Shown: in pieces, positions 1-8,967 of the stretch
Position numbering within the stretch: the stretch's first letter is position 1
Layout: every line of letters begins with the position of its first letter
NCBI GenBank assembly: GCA_964613945.1
Contig: CAZTJC010000009.1
Coordinates: 1 to 64,000 of the forward strand
Reading direction: 5' to 3'
DNA: 64,000 nt
DNA from: JAVVHH01 sp964613945
Lineage (GTDB): Bacteria; Pseudomonadota; Alphaproteobacteria; Acetobacterales; Acetobacteraceae
Translations under genes and position numbers: made by a program
Notes under the pieces: generated by a model
What the model saw: only the letters and a program-made list of their open reading frames with translations
Databases searched by the model: none
What the model was told of the DNA's origin: nothing

Positions 1-818
1 CGATGATCCTGGTCACCTTGATCGCCGGCTTCATCGGCTGGCACCTGATCATGGCGATCGGCGGCGCCGACATGCCGGTCGTGATCTCTATGCTGAACAG
101 CTATTCCGGTTGGGCAGCGGCGGCGATCGGCTTCACGCTCTCCAACGACCTGCTGATTGTCACCGGCGCGCTGGTGGGGTCGTCGGGCGCAATCCTGTCC
201 TACATCATGTGCAAGGCGATGAACCGCAACTTCGTCTCCGTGATCCTCGGCGGCTGGGGCGGCACCACTGGCCCGGCAATGGAGATTGAAGGCGAAATGG
301 TCTCCATCGACGTCGACGGCGTGGCGTCGATGCTGGACGACGCAGACTCCGTCATCATCATCCCGGGCTACGGCATGGCGGTGGCGCAGGCGCAGCAATC
401 GGTGAGCGAGTTGGTCAAGCGGCTGCGGGCCAAGCACAAGAACGTCCGCTTCGGCATCCATCCGGTCGCCGGCCGGCTACCGGGGCACATGAACGTGCTG
501 CTCGCCGAAGCCAAGGTGCCGTATGACATCGTGCTCGAGATGGACGAGATCAACGACGACTTTCCGTCCACGGACGTTGCCATCGTCATCGGCTCTAACG
601 ACATCGTCAATCCGGCCGCTCAGGACGATCCCAACTCGCCGATCGCGGGCATGCCGGTGCTGGAAGTGTGGAAGGCCAAGCACGTGCTGGTCATGAAGCG
701 CGGACAGGGCACGGGGTATTCGGGGATCGAGAACCCGCTGTTCTACAAGGAGAATGCGCGGATGTTCTACGGCGACGCCAAGAAATCCTTGGACCAGCTA
801 CTGCCGAAGATCGCTTAA
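1..818 (+). CDS. pntB: NAD(P) transhydrogenase subunit beta, C-terminal part (5' end outside window)
   Basis: Partial gene: the reading frame is open at the left edge and ends at TAA 816-818, leaving about 271 residues. The first ~75 residues are hydrophobic and fit the last membrane helices of the proton channel (domain II). The rest is the NADP(H)-binding domain III, with a GYGMAVAQAQ nucleotide-binding loop, a GIHPVAGRLPGHMNVLLAEA stretch and a KRGQGTGYSGIENPLFY loop, all typical of PntB. The enzyme sits in the inner membrane and couples proton entry to hydride transfer from NADH to NADP+, supplying NADPH. pntA should lie upstream, outside the window. Identification is secure. Confidence 0.96.
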   Translation, partial: MILVTLIAGFIGWHLIMAIGGADMPVVISMLNSYSGWAAAAIGFTLSNDLLIVTGALVGSSGAILSYIMCKAMNRNFVSVILGGWGGTTGPAMEIEGEMVSIDVDGVASMLDDADSVIIIPGYGMAVAQAQQSVSELVKRLRAKHKNVRFGIHPVAGRLPGHMNVLLAEAKVPYDIVLEMDEINDDFPSTDVAIVIGSNDIVNPAAQDDPNSPIAGMPVLEVWKAKHVLVMKRGQGTGYSGIENPLFYKENARMFYGDAKKSLDQLLPKIA

Positions 819-826
819 CTGTATCT

Positions 827-858
827 GATGGGGTCCGGGCATCCGCCCGAACCCCATC
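827..858. terminator. Hairpin between convergent pntB and GT4 genes
   Basis: GATGGGGT then CGGGC pair with GCCCG then ACCCCATC around a four-base loop, with a single internal C/A mismatch. It lies 9 bases after the pntB stop and just before the end of the opposing glycosyltransferase gene. No long T-run follows, so rho-independent activity is inferred from position and stem strength. Confidence 0.6.
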
Positions 859-865
859 GACTTGC

Positions 866-1921
866 CTAGGCCTTGACGGCCCGCAGAACGGAGCGGCTTT
901 CGCCCGCCAGGCTGCGGTAGATCGATAGGTAATCCTCCGCCATCCGCTTGGCCGTGAACCGCTGCTCGAAGCGCTGACGCACTTTGTGTCGCGGCAGGGT
1001 ATGCAGCTTAGCGACGGCGTCCATCGCGCCGACCTCGTCCTCGACGATGAAGCCGGTGAGCCCGGGCTCCACGATCTCCGGCACCGATCCACGGTTGAAG
1101 GCGATCACCGGTGTCCCACACGCCATCGCCTCGATCATCACCAAGCCGAACGGCTCCGGCCAATCGATCGGCATCAGCAGACCAACCGCTCCCGACAGGA
1201 ATTCCGGCTTCTGGGCGTCACCGATCTCACCGATCATCTCGACGCCGCCTTCGGCCAGCATCGGCCGGATCACGCTGTCGAAATACACCTGATCGACCCG
1301 GTCCACCTTGGCAGCGATCTTGAGCGGGATCCCGGCGGCGCGCGCGATGCGGATCGCCTTGTCCGGCCCTTTCTCCGGCGCGATCCGCCCGAGAAACGCC
1401 AGGTACTCCTGCTTGCCGGGCTGCGGCGTCAGCAAATTCGCCGGCAGACCATGATGCACGGTGCGCACGTAATTGGCCTGCTGAAGCGGGCGCCGCTGCG
1501 AGTCGGAAATCGAGACGATCGGCACCTTGGGGAAAGCGTCGAACACCGGCTGCAACTCGGGCAGATCCAACCGACCGTGCATCGTCGTCACGAACGGGGT
1601 CCGTTGCCGGCCGAACAGGCTGAACGACCAGTAGTCCATATGGAAGTGCAAGACGTCGAAATCGTCGGCACGACGACGGGCGGCCTCCATCAGCAGCATG
1701 TGCGGGGCGATGGGGTCGCGGATCGCCGGATCCAGGCGAAGCGCACGGGGCCAGATCGGCTCCAGCGTGGCAGACGTGATCGAGTCGCCGGAGGCGAACA
1801 GCGTAACGTCGTGACCGAGGGCGACAAGCTCCTCGGTTAGGAAAGAGACAACGCGCTCCGTCCCGCCATAGAGCTTAGGCGGAACCGCCTCATGAAGCGG
1901 GGCAATTTGCGCGATACGCAT
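866..1921 (-). CDS. Glycosyltransferase family 4 (GT-B fold)
   Basis: 351 residues from ATG 1921 (MRIAQIAPLHEA). The frame can be extended 7 residues to 1942, but the conserved first beta strand begins at the chosen Met. The glycine-rich acceptor loop (PPKLYGGTERVV) is near residue 20. The donor-binding EX7E motif (EPFGLVMIEAMACG) lies near residue 265. GT4 enzymes transfer sugars from nucleotide donors with retention of configuration; substrate cannot be read from the sequence. No signal peptide is visible, so it is probably cytoplasmic. It is a single-gene unit, convergent with pntB, and no polysaccharide cluster surrounds it. Confidence 0.85.
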   Translation of the reverse strand: MRIAQIAPLHEAVPPKLYGGTERVVSFLTEELVALGHDVTLFASGDSITSATLEPIWPRALRLDPAIRDPIAPHMLLMEAARRRADDFDVLHFHMDYWSFSLFGRQRTPFVTTMHGRLDLPELQPVFDAFPKVPIVSISDSQRRPLQQANYVRTVHHGLPANLLTPQPGKQEYLAFLGRIAPEKGPDKAIRIARAAGIPLKIAAKVDRVDQVYFDSVIRPMLAEGGVEMIGEIGDAQKPEFLSGAVGLLMPIDWPEPFGLVMIEAMACGTPVIAFNRGSVPEIVEPGLTGFIVEDEVGAMDAVAKLHTLPRHKVRQRFEQRFTAKRMAEDYLSIYRSLAGESRSVLRAVKA

Positions 1922-2030
1922 CTTGAAACTCTCTCCTGACACCAGGGGAGTTTATAGCGGCAAATCGGGGCAAGATTTAGACAAGGGCACTCGCGTGAGA
2001 TGCGAGAAAGTTTCAGCCCATTTGCCACAA

Positions 2031-2055
2031 GGGCGGCTTTCAGTAATAGCCGCCC
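2031..2055 (-). terminator. Hairpin downstream of rpsU
   Basis: A perfect 8-bp stem, GGGCGGCT/AGCCGCCC with a 9-base loop, begins 16 bases after the rpsU stop on the minus strand. The following bases are only mildly T-rich. Confidence 0.55.
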
Positions 2056-2071
2056 CGATCATCTGGTAAAA

Positions 2072-2275
2072 TTAGAAGCCTTCGCGCTCCAGGCGCTTGC
2101 GCTCCATCTTACGCGCACGACGAACGGCTTCGGCCGCCTCGCGAGCCCGACGCTCGGACGGCTTCTCGAAATGCCGGCGCAGCTTCATCTCGCGGAACAC
2201 ACCTTCGCGCTGCATCTTTTTCTTGAGCGCCTTCAGCGCCTGATCGACATTGTTATCACGTACGAGAACCTGCAC
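2072..2275 (-). CDS. rpsU: 30S ribosomal protein S21
   Basis: 67 residues, start GTG 2275 (residues VQVLVRDNNVDQALKALKKK). The open frame continues upstream, but S21 proteins begin at this point and AGGAG lies about 11 bases before the GTG. The protein is the usual short, very basic helical S21, with KKKMQREGVFREMKLRRHFE followed by an Arg-rich tail (ARKMERKRLEREGF). It binds the 30S platform near the anti-Shine-Dalgarno region and assists initiation. It is transcribed away from def-COQ9; proximity of rpsU and COQ9 is a known alphaproteobacterial arrangement. Confidence 0.97.
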   Translation of the reverse strand: MQVLVRDNNVDQALKALKKKMQREGVFREMKLRRHFEKPSERRAREAAEAVRRARKMERKRLEREGF

Positions 2276-2435
2276 TTGGCCGCCATCTCCTGTTCGCTGG
2301 CCCGCCCACTTTCCGGAGTCGGGGCATGTCAAAGGGTTTCCAGCCAACACGTCGCGGCGGAAGCGGAGCGCATACCACACTCTTCGGACACCGCGAAAGC
2401 CTTTCCCGTTTCACGATTTCCTCCATATTGAGTCC

Positions 2436-2960
2436 ATGGCCATCCTCAAGATCGCGCGCATGGGACATCCGGTCCTCCTCCAACGAGCCGAGCCGGTGGT
2501 CGACCCCGGCGCTCCCGAAATCCGTCGCCTCGTCGCCGACATGATCGAAACCATGGAGGACGCCAACGGTGCCGGCCTGGCTGCGCCGCAGGTCCATGTC
2601 CCGCTCCGACTTTTCGTCTTCCGTGTTCCAGCCGGACGCACGCAGCCGGCCGAGGGTGATGGCGAGATGCCCAACACCGTCGTCATTAACCCGGAGTTGG
2701 AGCTGTTCGATGACGAGGAGGTGCTCCGCTGGGAGGGCTGCCTGTCGATACCCGGCCTACGCGCCGCCGTCCCCCGCCGTGCCCGCCTGCGCTACAAGGG
2801 CGTCGACACCGACGGCAATCCGGTCGGCGGCTTCGCTTCCGGCTTTCATGCCGGGGTCGTGCAACACGAATACGATCACCTCGAGGGGATCATGTATCCG
2901 ATGCGAATGAATGATTTCAGCCGCTTCGGCTTCAACGAAGAACTGTCGAAGTTCGCATGA
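2436..2960 (+). CDS. def: Peptide deformylase
   Basis: 174 residues from ATG 2436 (MAILKIARMGHPVL); the frame is open further upstream, but family members start here. All three deformylase motifs are present: GAGLAAPQ (45-52), EGCLS (100-104, Cys102 as metal ligand) and HEYDH (144-148, two His ligands plus the catalytic Glu). The enzyme removes the N-formyl group from new proteins in the cytosol. Its stop overlaps the start of the COQ9 gene by 4 bases (ATGA), so the two are translationally coupled. Genomes often carry several def copies; whether this is the main one cannot be told here. Confidence 0.95.
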   Translation: MAILKIARMGHPVLLQRAEPVVDPGAPEIRRLVADMIETMEDANGAGLAAPQVHVPLRLFVFRVPAGRTQPAEGDGEMPNTVVINPELELFDDEEVLRWEGCLSIPGLRAAVPRRARLRYKGVDTDGNPVGGFASGFHAGVVQHEYDHLEGIMYPMRMNDFSRFGFNEELSKFA

Positions 2961-3559
2961 TCGCCCCGCCCGAGCGTAGCCCGGAGCGTGACCTCGCGAT
3001 CGAGGCCATGCTGCCTTTCGTTCCCCTGACCGGATGGACCGTCCGAACCTTGGTCGACGCTGCCGGCCCCGATGCGGACCTGCTCTTCACCGGCGGGCCC
3101 ACCGACATGGTCGAGACCTACTTCGACTACGCCGATCGTCAGATGGAAGCTGCGGCCGCGGAGATCGACCTGGCTGCCCTGCGCGTCCCAGCACGCATAC
3201 GCCGGGTCATCGCTCTGCGGCTCGAGCAGGAGCGCTACGACAAGGAGGCGATCGCGCGCGCGCTGGGCATACTGGCACTTCCCTCCAATAGTCTTCTCGC
3301 TGCCAAGACCGTCGCGCGCACCGTTGACGCGATCTGGTTCGCCGCCGGCGACCGTTCCGCCACCATGAGTTGGTATACGAAGCGCGCCATCCTGGCGCCG
3401 ATCTATGCCGCGACGCTGCTGTATTGGCTGCGCGACACCAGCACCGAGGATCAGGCGACCCTGGCCTTCCTTGATCGGCGCCTTGCCGGGGTGGGTCGTA
3501 TTGGCAGGCTACGCCGTCGGATCGAGGGTGTCGTCGGGCCACGCCGCGCTGCGATTTAA
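2957..3559 (+). CDS. COQ9 family protein (ubiquinone biosynthesis)
   Basis: 200 residues. The C-terminal two thirds match the COQ9 family, once named rpsU-divergently transcribed protein: RIRRVIALRLEQERYDKEAI near residue 80, then a helix with DRSATMSWYTKRAIL and DTSTEDQATLAFLDRRL. COQ9 proteins bind isoprenoid lipids and help hydroxylases act on ubiquinone precursors; in bacteria this is inferred from the mitochondrial homologue. It overlaps def by 4 bases, and rpsU lies on the other side of def on the opposite strand, so the classical rpsU/COQ9 pairing is kept with def inserted between them. Confidence 0.88.
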   Translation: MIAPPERSPERDLAIEAMLPFVPLTGWTVRTLVDAAGPDADLLFTGGPTDMVETYFDYADRQMEAAAAEIDLAALRVPARIRRVIALRLEQERYDKEAIARALGILALPSNSLLAAKTVARTVDAIWFAAGDRSATMSWYTKRAILAPIYAATLLYWLRDTSTEDQATLAFLDRRLAGVGRIGRLRRRIEGVVGPRRAAI

Positions 3560-3628
3560 AGAAGCACGATCTAGGAACCGGAGCAGCCCGTTTACCGCCT
3601 GGTAATATAAGCCTGGCATAGTTTGCAC

Positions 3629-4738
3629 ATGAAGCGTGATGTGTCGGAAGCCGAGTTGGCTCGCCATTCTCCTGAAACCACGTCGTTGGAGCCGCACATC
3701 GGTGGCGCGGACAGGCATGTCTTTCGACTGGCAGCTCAGACCTGGCTTGCGCTCCAGGCAATCGACGTTCCGCCATCTCCCAAAAACTTCGAGCTTTGGT
3801 TCAATTATCTCGGTGGTGGCAACGCCGAACTGACCCGGCGGATGGAGGAGCTGCTCCAGCATGGGCACCGCCCGGTTCCCGAGGTGCTGGAACTCATCCA
3901 CGCCGAATGCGTGGCCGGTCATTCCGACCCCGATTTCGAAGCCATCGAGGACGGTGCGGAGGTCATGGAGCAAGTCGCTCGCGAGACGGCGACGCATATT
4001 GCCGCCGGGCAGCGATACTTACAGGACTACAACAGCGTTCTTTCGTCGGTCGGCGTGCAGCTCGGTCGCGATCAGACGCTGGGCAGCCTGGTCAACACGA
4101 TTGCCACCTTGGTGTCTGAAACCACCCGTGCCGCCGAGCTCAACCGCTCGTTGGAAGCACGCCTCAACGCTTCGGCCGCCCAGGTTCAACGGCTCCGGCA
4201 ATCGTTGAACGATGTCAAACAGGACGCGACAACCGATTCGCTGACAGGTTTGGTCAATCGGCGCGGCTTCGATGCGAGGCTACGCCGGGCCATGTCCCGT
4301 CAAAAGTCGGACAACACGCCGATCTGCCTCCTGATCGCCGACGTCGACCGGTTCAAGACCTTCAACGATACCTATGGTCATAAGACCGGCGACCTGGTCC
4401 TTCGCCTCGTCGGTCGCCTGCTGGCCGATAACGTGAAGGGCAAGGACACCGCGGCCCGCTTCGGTGGCGAGGAGTTCGCCCTCATCCTTTCCGGCGCCGA
4501 TGAACAGGCCGGCGGCAAGGTCGCCGAGCAGATCCGAGCCGCCCTAGACGGCAAGCGCTTCATCAACCGCGGCAACGGTCAGCACCTGACCGGCGTCACC
4601 ATCTCGATCGGTGTCGCCGAGCTCCGCACCAACGAGCGCTCCGCAAGCCTGATCGAACGTGCCGACGCCGCGCTCTATCAAGCCAAGAACAGCGGACGCA
4701 ACAAGGTCTGTCTCAGCACGCAGACCCGGGCCCAGTAG
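3629..4738 (+). CDS. GGDEF-domain diguanylate cyclase with N-terminal helical region
   Basis: 369 residues from ATG 3629; a TTG two codons earlier is possible. Residues 1-200 are soluble and helical, with a heptad-like segment (~170-200) just before the catalytic domain, and no recognised sensor. The GGDEF domain (~205-365) begins DSLTGLVNRRGF and has the active-site signature GGEEF, a catalytically acceptable variant. The position five residues before it, where many cyclases have the RxxD product-inhibition site, reads KGKD, so the Arg is replaced by Lys and feedback inhibition may be weak. No transmembrane segment is seen. It probably makes c-di-GMP; a second c-di-GMP enzyme lies near 59 kb. 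Confidence 0.9.
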   Translation: MKRDVSEAELARHSPETTSLEPHIGGADRHVFRLAAQTWLALQAIDVPPSPKNFELWFNYLGGGNAELTRRMEELLQHGHRPVPEVLELIHAECVAGHSDPDFEAIEDGAEVMEQVARETATHIAAGQRYLQDYNSVLSSVGVQLGRDQTLGSLVNTIATLVSETTRAAELNRSLEARLNASAAQVQRLRQSLNDVKQDATTDSLTGLVNRRGFDARLRRAMSRQKSDNTPICLLIADVDRFKTFNDTYGHKTGDLVLRLVGRLLADNVKGKDTAARFGGEEFALILSGADEQAGGKVAEQIRAALDGKRFINRGNGQHLTGVTISIGVAELRTNERSASLIERADAALYQAKNSGRNKVCLSTQTRAQ

Positions 4739-4741
4739 CGG

Positions 4742-6073
4742 TCAAGCGGCAGCGAGTTGCAACCGGTCTGCCGCCCGGTTCCGCCCCATCAGCGGCAACA
4801 GATCCCGTAGCTCCGGCCCATGATCCTCCCCGGTCAAGGCCTGTCGCAACGGCATGAATAGCTTCTTGCCCTTCCGCCCGCTGCGCGACTTCAACTCGTC
4901 GATCCAGACCCGCCAGATATCGTTGTCCCATGGTTCCGGCGGCAGCGTGTCCAACGCCAGTCGCAGATACTCCGTCTCGTCATCGAGCAAGGGCGGTATG
5001 ATTGACCCGGCGACCACGTCCCACCATCCCCGGGCCTCGTTCAGCAGGTCGAGATTGCCCCGTATTGCAGCCCAGAAGGCCGGCGTCGCCGCCGGCGGCA
5101 ACCGATCCTGCACCGCCTCGAACGGCACCTCCCGCAACGCACGCCGATTGAGCGCCAAAAGCTGCTGCCCGTCGAACCGCGCCGAGGCATGCGACACGCG
5201 GGTGAGATCGTATTCCAGCGCCAAGGTATCCGGCGTCCCCGGGAACGGGTCCTCCGAGGTGCCGAGCCGCGCCAGGTATCCCGCCAGCGCCGCCGGCTCG
5301 ATCCCATCGCCACGCAGCCCGCGCAACGTCAACGACCCGATGCGCTTGGACAATTTTCCGCCGTCGCCATCCACCAGCAACGGCAGATGCGCGAAGCGCG
5401 ACATCCGCCGCCCCGGCGCCAGCGCCTCCATGATGTCGAGCTGCAACCCGGTATTCGTCACGTGATCCTCGCCGCGGACGATGTCCGTGATGCCCGCTTC
5501 GATGTCGTCCACCACCGACGTGAACGTATAAAGCGGCGTGCCATCGGCCCGGATCAGCACGGGATCGGACACCGCGGACAGCTTCACCTGTCGCCGCCCC
5601 AGCACCTGGTCATGCCACTCGACCTGCCGTCCCGACAGCAGGAACCGCCAGTGCGGCCGCTTTCCACCGAACTCGGCTTTCTCCCGCTGCTCCGCCGTCA
5701 GCTTCAGCATGGCCCGGTCGTAAAGCGGCGGCAGCCCGCGCTTGTGGCGTTGATCGCGTTTGGCGTTCAGCTCCTCCTCGCTCTCGAAGCAAGGATACAG
5801 CCGCCCGCTCGCCTTCAGCTTTTCCGCCGCCGCCGTGTATCGGTCCAGCCGCTCCGACTGCCGGAACATCTCGTCCCAGTGGATGCCGAGCCAGCGCAGG
5901 TCGTGCTGGATCGCCTCCTCATATTCCGGCTTGTTGCGCTCGGTATCGGTATCATCGATCCGCAGCAGGAACGTGCCGCCGCGACGTTTCGCGTGCAGGT
6001 AATTCGCCAACGCCGTTCGCACGTTGCCGACATGCAGCAACCCGGTCGGGCTCGGCGCGAACCGGACCTTCAA
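4742..6073 (-). CDS. gltX: Glutamate--tRNA ligase
   Basis: 443 residues from TTG 6073 (LKVRFAPSPTGLLHVGNVRT). The frame stays open upstream, but GluRS begins here and the TTG overlaps the stop of the preceding gene as TTGA. The class I HIGH-type signature is HVGN near residue 13, and the KMSKS-type loop is KLSKR (GGKLSKRIGS). The middle contains the typical DIVRGEDHVTNT segment. It charges tRNA-Glu in the cytoplasm. Many alphaproteobacteria have two GluRS paralogues, one of which may also charge tRNA-Gln; sequence alone does not say which this is. It is the last gene of the minus-strand run starting at asd. Confidence 0.95.
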   Translation of the reverse strand: MKVRFAPSPTGLLHVGNVRTALANYLHAKRRGGTFLLRIDDTDTERNKPEYEEAIQHDLRWLGIHWDEMFRQSERLDRYTAAAEKLKASGRLYPCFESEEELNAKRDQRHKRGLPPLYDRAMLKLTAEQREKAEFGGKRPHWRFLLSGRQVEWHDQVLGRRQVKLSAVSDPVLIRADGTPLYTFTSVVDDIEAGITDIVRGEDHVTNTGLQLDIMEALAPGRRMSRFAHLPLLVDGDGGKLSKRIGSLTLRGLRGDGIEPAALAGYLARLGTSEDPFPGTPDTLALEYDLTRVSHASARFDGQQLLALNRRALREVPFEAVQDRLPPAATPAFWAAIRGNLDLLNEARGWWDVVAGSIIPPLLDDETEYLRLALDTLPPEPWDNDIWRVWIDELKSRSGRKGKKLFMPLRQALTGEDHGPELRDLLPLMGRNRAADRLQLAAA

Positions 6074-6426
6074 GCCTCGTCCTCCCCTTCGTCCGCCGTC
6101 GCGCCACGCGGGTCCAGGCTGCGCCAATCCCGGTCGGCCCGGCTCGCCTTGCGCGCGGCAAAATCGCCCAACTCGGCAGCACTTCGCCAGCCTTGCTCGC
6201 CGGCTGCCGGCACGATTGCGTCCTCGCCGAAAGCGAACCACGCATCCAGCACCGCTTTTGCATCCATGCCGCGGGCCCGGCATCGCTCGACGCTGTCGCG
6301 GACGTAACGCCGTGCGAACATGTTGGCGTCTTCGACCGACGCGAACGGCCCGATATCCTCGACGATATTATCCTCGGCGCCACCTGACAGATCCAGGATG
6401 CGCACCGTCCAAACCGCGTCGCTCAT
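6070..6426 (-). CDS. Conserved small hypothetical protein
   Basis: 118 residues (MSDAVWTVRILDLSGGAEDN...), acidic at the C terminus (ADEGEDEA). No motif is recognised, and there is no signal peptide or membrane segment. It is fixed between two genes by 4-base overlaps on both sides: ATGA with the nicotinate phosphoribosyltransferase and TTGA with gltX. It is therefore almost certainly translated. The N-terminal half has the alternating pattern of a small alpha/beta fold; any role is unknown. Confidence 0.7.
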   Translation of the reverse strand: MSDAVWTVRILDLSGGAEDNIVEDIGPFASVEDANMFARRYVRDSVERCRARGMDAKAVLDAWFAFGEDAIVPAAGEQGWRSAAELGDFAARKASRADRDWRSLDPRGATADEGEDEA

Positions 6427-7592
6427 CCCTGTCCGTTTCTCTCGTGCTCACGCTTCTGGTGCGCCGACAAAAGAAACTCCCGTCCGACCTTCACCCGCAA
6501 TTCGTCTCCATAAGCCACGATATCCGCCGTCGCATATGTCTCGTGCCAGTCGCGCGGTATGAAACTTCCCGTGCCAACCAAGTCGATCGGTGCCTTGGTA
6601 TCGGCCATGACCCGGCATTTCTCGACCCCGAAACCAGACGAGACGATGATCTTGACCTTCGGGAAGCCCCCGTCGTTCAACGCCTCGCGCATCCGCCAGA
6701 TCGCCGCGGCCGATACCCCGGTCCCGACCAAGTCGCGCAACTCCGTGTCGCTGCGATAGCGCCGAATCGCCCCGGGCGCCCGCCGCTCCAGCACGGCGTA
6801 GCTGGCCGCCGGGTCGAGGCCCTCGAGATAGCGTCCGCCATGCGTGTCCAACCGCACGCCGAGCCGACCCTCCGCCGCCAGGTCCGGAAAGGCCCGGCAG
6901 ACCTCCAGCCCGTCCGTAATCTCCCGCCCGAAATAGTCGGTCAGCACCGTCAGGAATTCATCCGGGAAGGTTTCGTGGAACAATTGTGCCGCCCGCACCG
7001 TCGACCCAGCGTAACCGATCAGCGCATGTGGCATGGTTCCGCGCCCACGCGTCTCGCCGAAATACTGGCTCGCCATCGTCGTTGACGTGCCAACAAAGCC
7101 GATCGCGCCCTCGCGCTTGGCGGCCTCGCTCCCGACCGAGGCAGCGTACCCCATCATTTCCTGCATCTCGGCACCGGCGCAATGCCGCGCTTCCATGGCC
7201 AGGAACTGCACAGCCGGCAGCGCCACACACATCTGATAGGCGTTGTGCGCCGCCACGCAGGCGGGTCCGAGCTTCTGCAGAAACAGTGTTTCGCAATCCG
7301 CCAACGCCTCGAACGACCCGGTGATGTAGGCGATCGGCTCGCCGGCCCCGACCCACTCCCCCTCGGGATGGATCACGTCGAATCTGAACGTGGTTCCCCG
7401 CGTTTCCGCAATCTGAGCCAACCATTCCAGCATCAGCCGCGGTGCCGAAATCACCGGTCGCCGCAAGAACACCGCATACGTCACCTGAACGTCGCCGAAC
7501 TTCGCGATGACCTCGCGGGTGCGATTGAAATACGCATCCGTCCGCAACTCGACATCGTCGAGCAGCGGTGCCGGCGCTGTTTGGCTCAACAT
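6423..7592 (-). CDS. Nicotinate phosphoribosyltransferase family protein
   Basis: 389 residues from ATG 7592 (MLSQTAPAPLLDD); a start 9 codons upstream would overlap the previous gene. Family marks are the N-terminal DAYFNRT segment, the central GFVGTSTTMAS stretch, GVRLDTHGGRY in the barrel, and the phosphate-binding end KIIVSSGFGVEKC with DLVGTGSF. The expected reaction joins nicotinate and PRPP to nicotinate mononucleotide in NAD salvage. It follows the DAHP synthase closely and overlaps the small protein downstream. Nicotinamide versus nicotinate preference cannot be judged by eye. Confidence 0.85.
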   Translation of the reverse strand: MLSQTAPAPLLDDVELRTDAYFNRTREVIAKFGDVQVTYAVFLRRPVISAPRLMLEWLAQIAETRGTTFRFDVIHPEGEWVGAGEPIAYITGSFEALADCETLFLQKLGPACVAAHNAYQMCVALPAVQFLAMEARHCAGAEMQEMMGYAASVGSEAAKREGAIGFVGTSTTMASQYFGETRGRGTMPHALIGYAGSTVRAAQLFHETFPDEFLTVLTDYFGREITDGLEVCRAFPDLAAEGRLGVRLDTHGGRYLEGLDPAASYAVLERRAPGAIRRYRSDTELRDLVGTGVSAAAIWRMREALNDGGFPKVKIIVSSGFGVEKCRVMADTKAPIDLVGTGSFIPRDWHETYATADIVAYGDELRVKVGREFLLSAHQKREHERNGQG

Positions 7593-7599
7593 TCCCGCC

Positions 7600-8967
7600 T
7601 CACTGCGCCGCGACTGCAAGCGGATCTGCGCGCCGCGACTTCAGCGACCCGGCCACCAGGAACGATAGTTCGAGCGACTGCTCCGCATTGAGCCGCGGGT
7701 CGCAGAACGTCTCGTAACTCTCCGCCAGATCGGCCTCCGTCAGCCGATGCGCCCCGCCCACGCACTCCGTCACGTTACGCCCCGTCATCTCGACATGGAT
7801 GCCGCCGGCGATCGTGCCTGCCTCGGCATGCGCGTCGAACGAACGCTGCACTTCGGTGACGATGGAGTCGAAGTTGCGCGTCTTCACCTTGGCCGCCGTG
7901 TTGATGGTGTTCCCGTGCATCGGGTCGCACAACCAGACCACCTTCCGCCCCGACCGCTTCACCGCGTTGAGCAACGGCGGCAGCTTCTGCATCACGGCGT
8001 CGGCGCCCATGCGGCTGATCAACGTCAGGCGCCCTGCTTCATTGGCCGGGTTGAGCCGTTCGACTAACCGCAGCAGATCGTCCGCCGTCGTCGTCGGCCC
8101 CACCTTGAGCCCGATCGGGTTCTTGACCCCGCGCAGGAACTCGACGTGCGCGCCATCGAGCTGCCGTGTTCGATCGCCGATCCACAGGAAATGCGCCGAA
8201 CACGCATAAGTCTCGCCCGTCGTGCTGTCGATCCGCGTCAACGCTTGCTCGTACGGCAGCAGCAGCGCCTCGTGGCTGGTGTAGAAATCCGTCTCCCGCA
8301 CCTGCGGCGTGCTAGCCATCCCGCAAGCCCGCATGAACGACAAGGTTTCGTCGATCCGGGAGGCGAGGTCCTGGTAGCGCGCAGCCAGCGGCGATCGGGC
8401 GGCAAAGTCCAGGTTCCAGCGATGCACCTCGTGCAGATCGGCGTAGCCGCCACTGGCAAAGGCCCGCAGCAGGTTCAGCGTTCCGGCCGACTGGAAATAG
8501 CCCATCTCCATGCGCGCCGGGTCCGGCACCCGCGCCGCGTCGGTGAAGGCCGGCCCGTTGATGATGTCGCCCCGATACGTCGGCAGGCTCACGCCGTCGA
8601 CCGTCTCCTGGTCCGACGACCGCGGCTTGGCGAATTGTCCGGCCATGCGCCCGAGCTTGACCACCGGGACCCCGCCGCCGAACGTCAGTACGACGGCCAT
8701 CTGCAGCAGCACACGGAAGGTGTCGCGGATGATATTCGCCGTGAAGTCGCCGAAGCTTTCCGCACAGTCGCCGCCCTGCAGCACGAAGGCTTGCCCCTCG
8801 CCCGCCAAGGCCAACCCGGCCTGGAGGCGCCGTGCCTCGCCAGCAAAAACCAGCGGCGGATACCCGGCCAGCCGGGTCTCGATCGCTTCGAGCGCCGCCT
8901 GGTCGGGGTAAGCCGGCATCTGCTTGATCGGCTGGGTGCGCCAGCTCCTCGGCGTCCAGTTCTGCAT
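7600..8967 (-). CDS. Class II 3-deoxy-7-phosphoheptulonate (DAHP) synthase
   Basis: 455 residues. GGAGG sits 6 bases before ATG 8967 and only 3 before a preceding ATG at 8970, so 8967 is preferred. Diagnostic class II segments are WTPRSWRTQPIKQMPAYPD at the N terminus, LQGGDCAESF (~80), KLGRMAGQFAKPRS (~120), GLKVGPTT (~300) and CDPMHGNT (~365). It condenses erythrose-4-phosphate and phosphoenolpyruvate in the first step of the shikimate pathway. The upstream GT39 gene ends in an ATGA overlap with the first ATG, so translation is probably coupled. Confidence 0.95.
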   Translation of the reverse strand: MQNWTPRSWRTQPIKQMPAYPDQAALEAIETRLAGYPPLVFAGEARRLQAGLALAGEGQAFVLQGGDCAESFGDFTANIIRDTFRVLLQMAVVLTFGGGVPVVKLGRMAGQFAKPRSSDQETVDGVSLPTYRGDIINGPAFTDAARVPDPARMEMGYFQSAGTLNLLRAFASGGYADLHEVHRWNLDFAARSPLAARYQDLASRIDETLSFMRACGMASTPQVRETDFYTSHEALLLPYEQALTRIDSTTGETYACSAHFLWIGDRTRQLDGAHVEFLRGVKNPIGLKVGPTTTADDLLRLVERLNPANEAGRLTLISRMGADAVMQKLPPLLNAVKRSGRKVVWLCDPMHGNTINTAAKVKTRNFDSIVTEVQRSFDAHAEAGTIAGGIHVEMTGRNVTECVGGAHRLTEADLAESYETFCDPRLNAEQSLELSFLVAGSLKSRRADPLAVAAQ

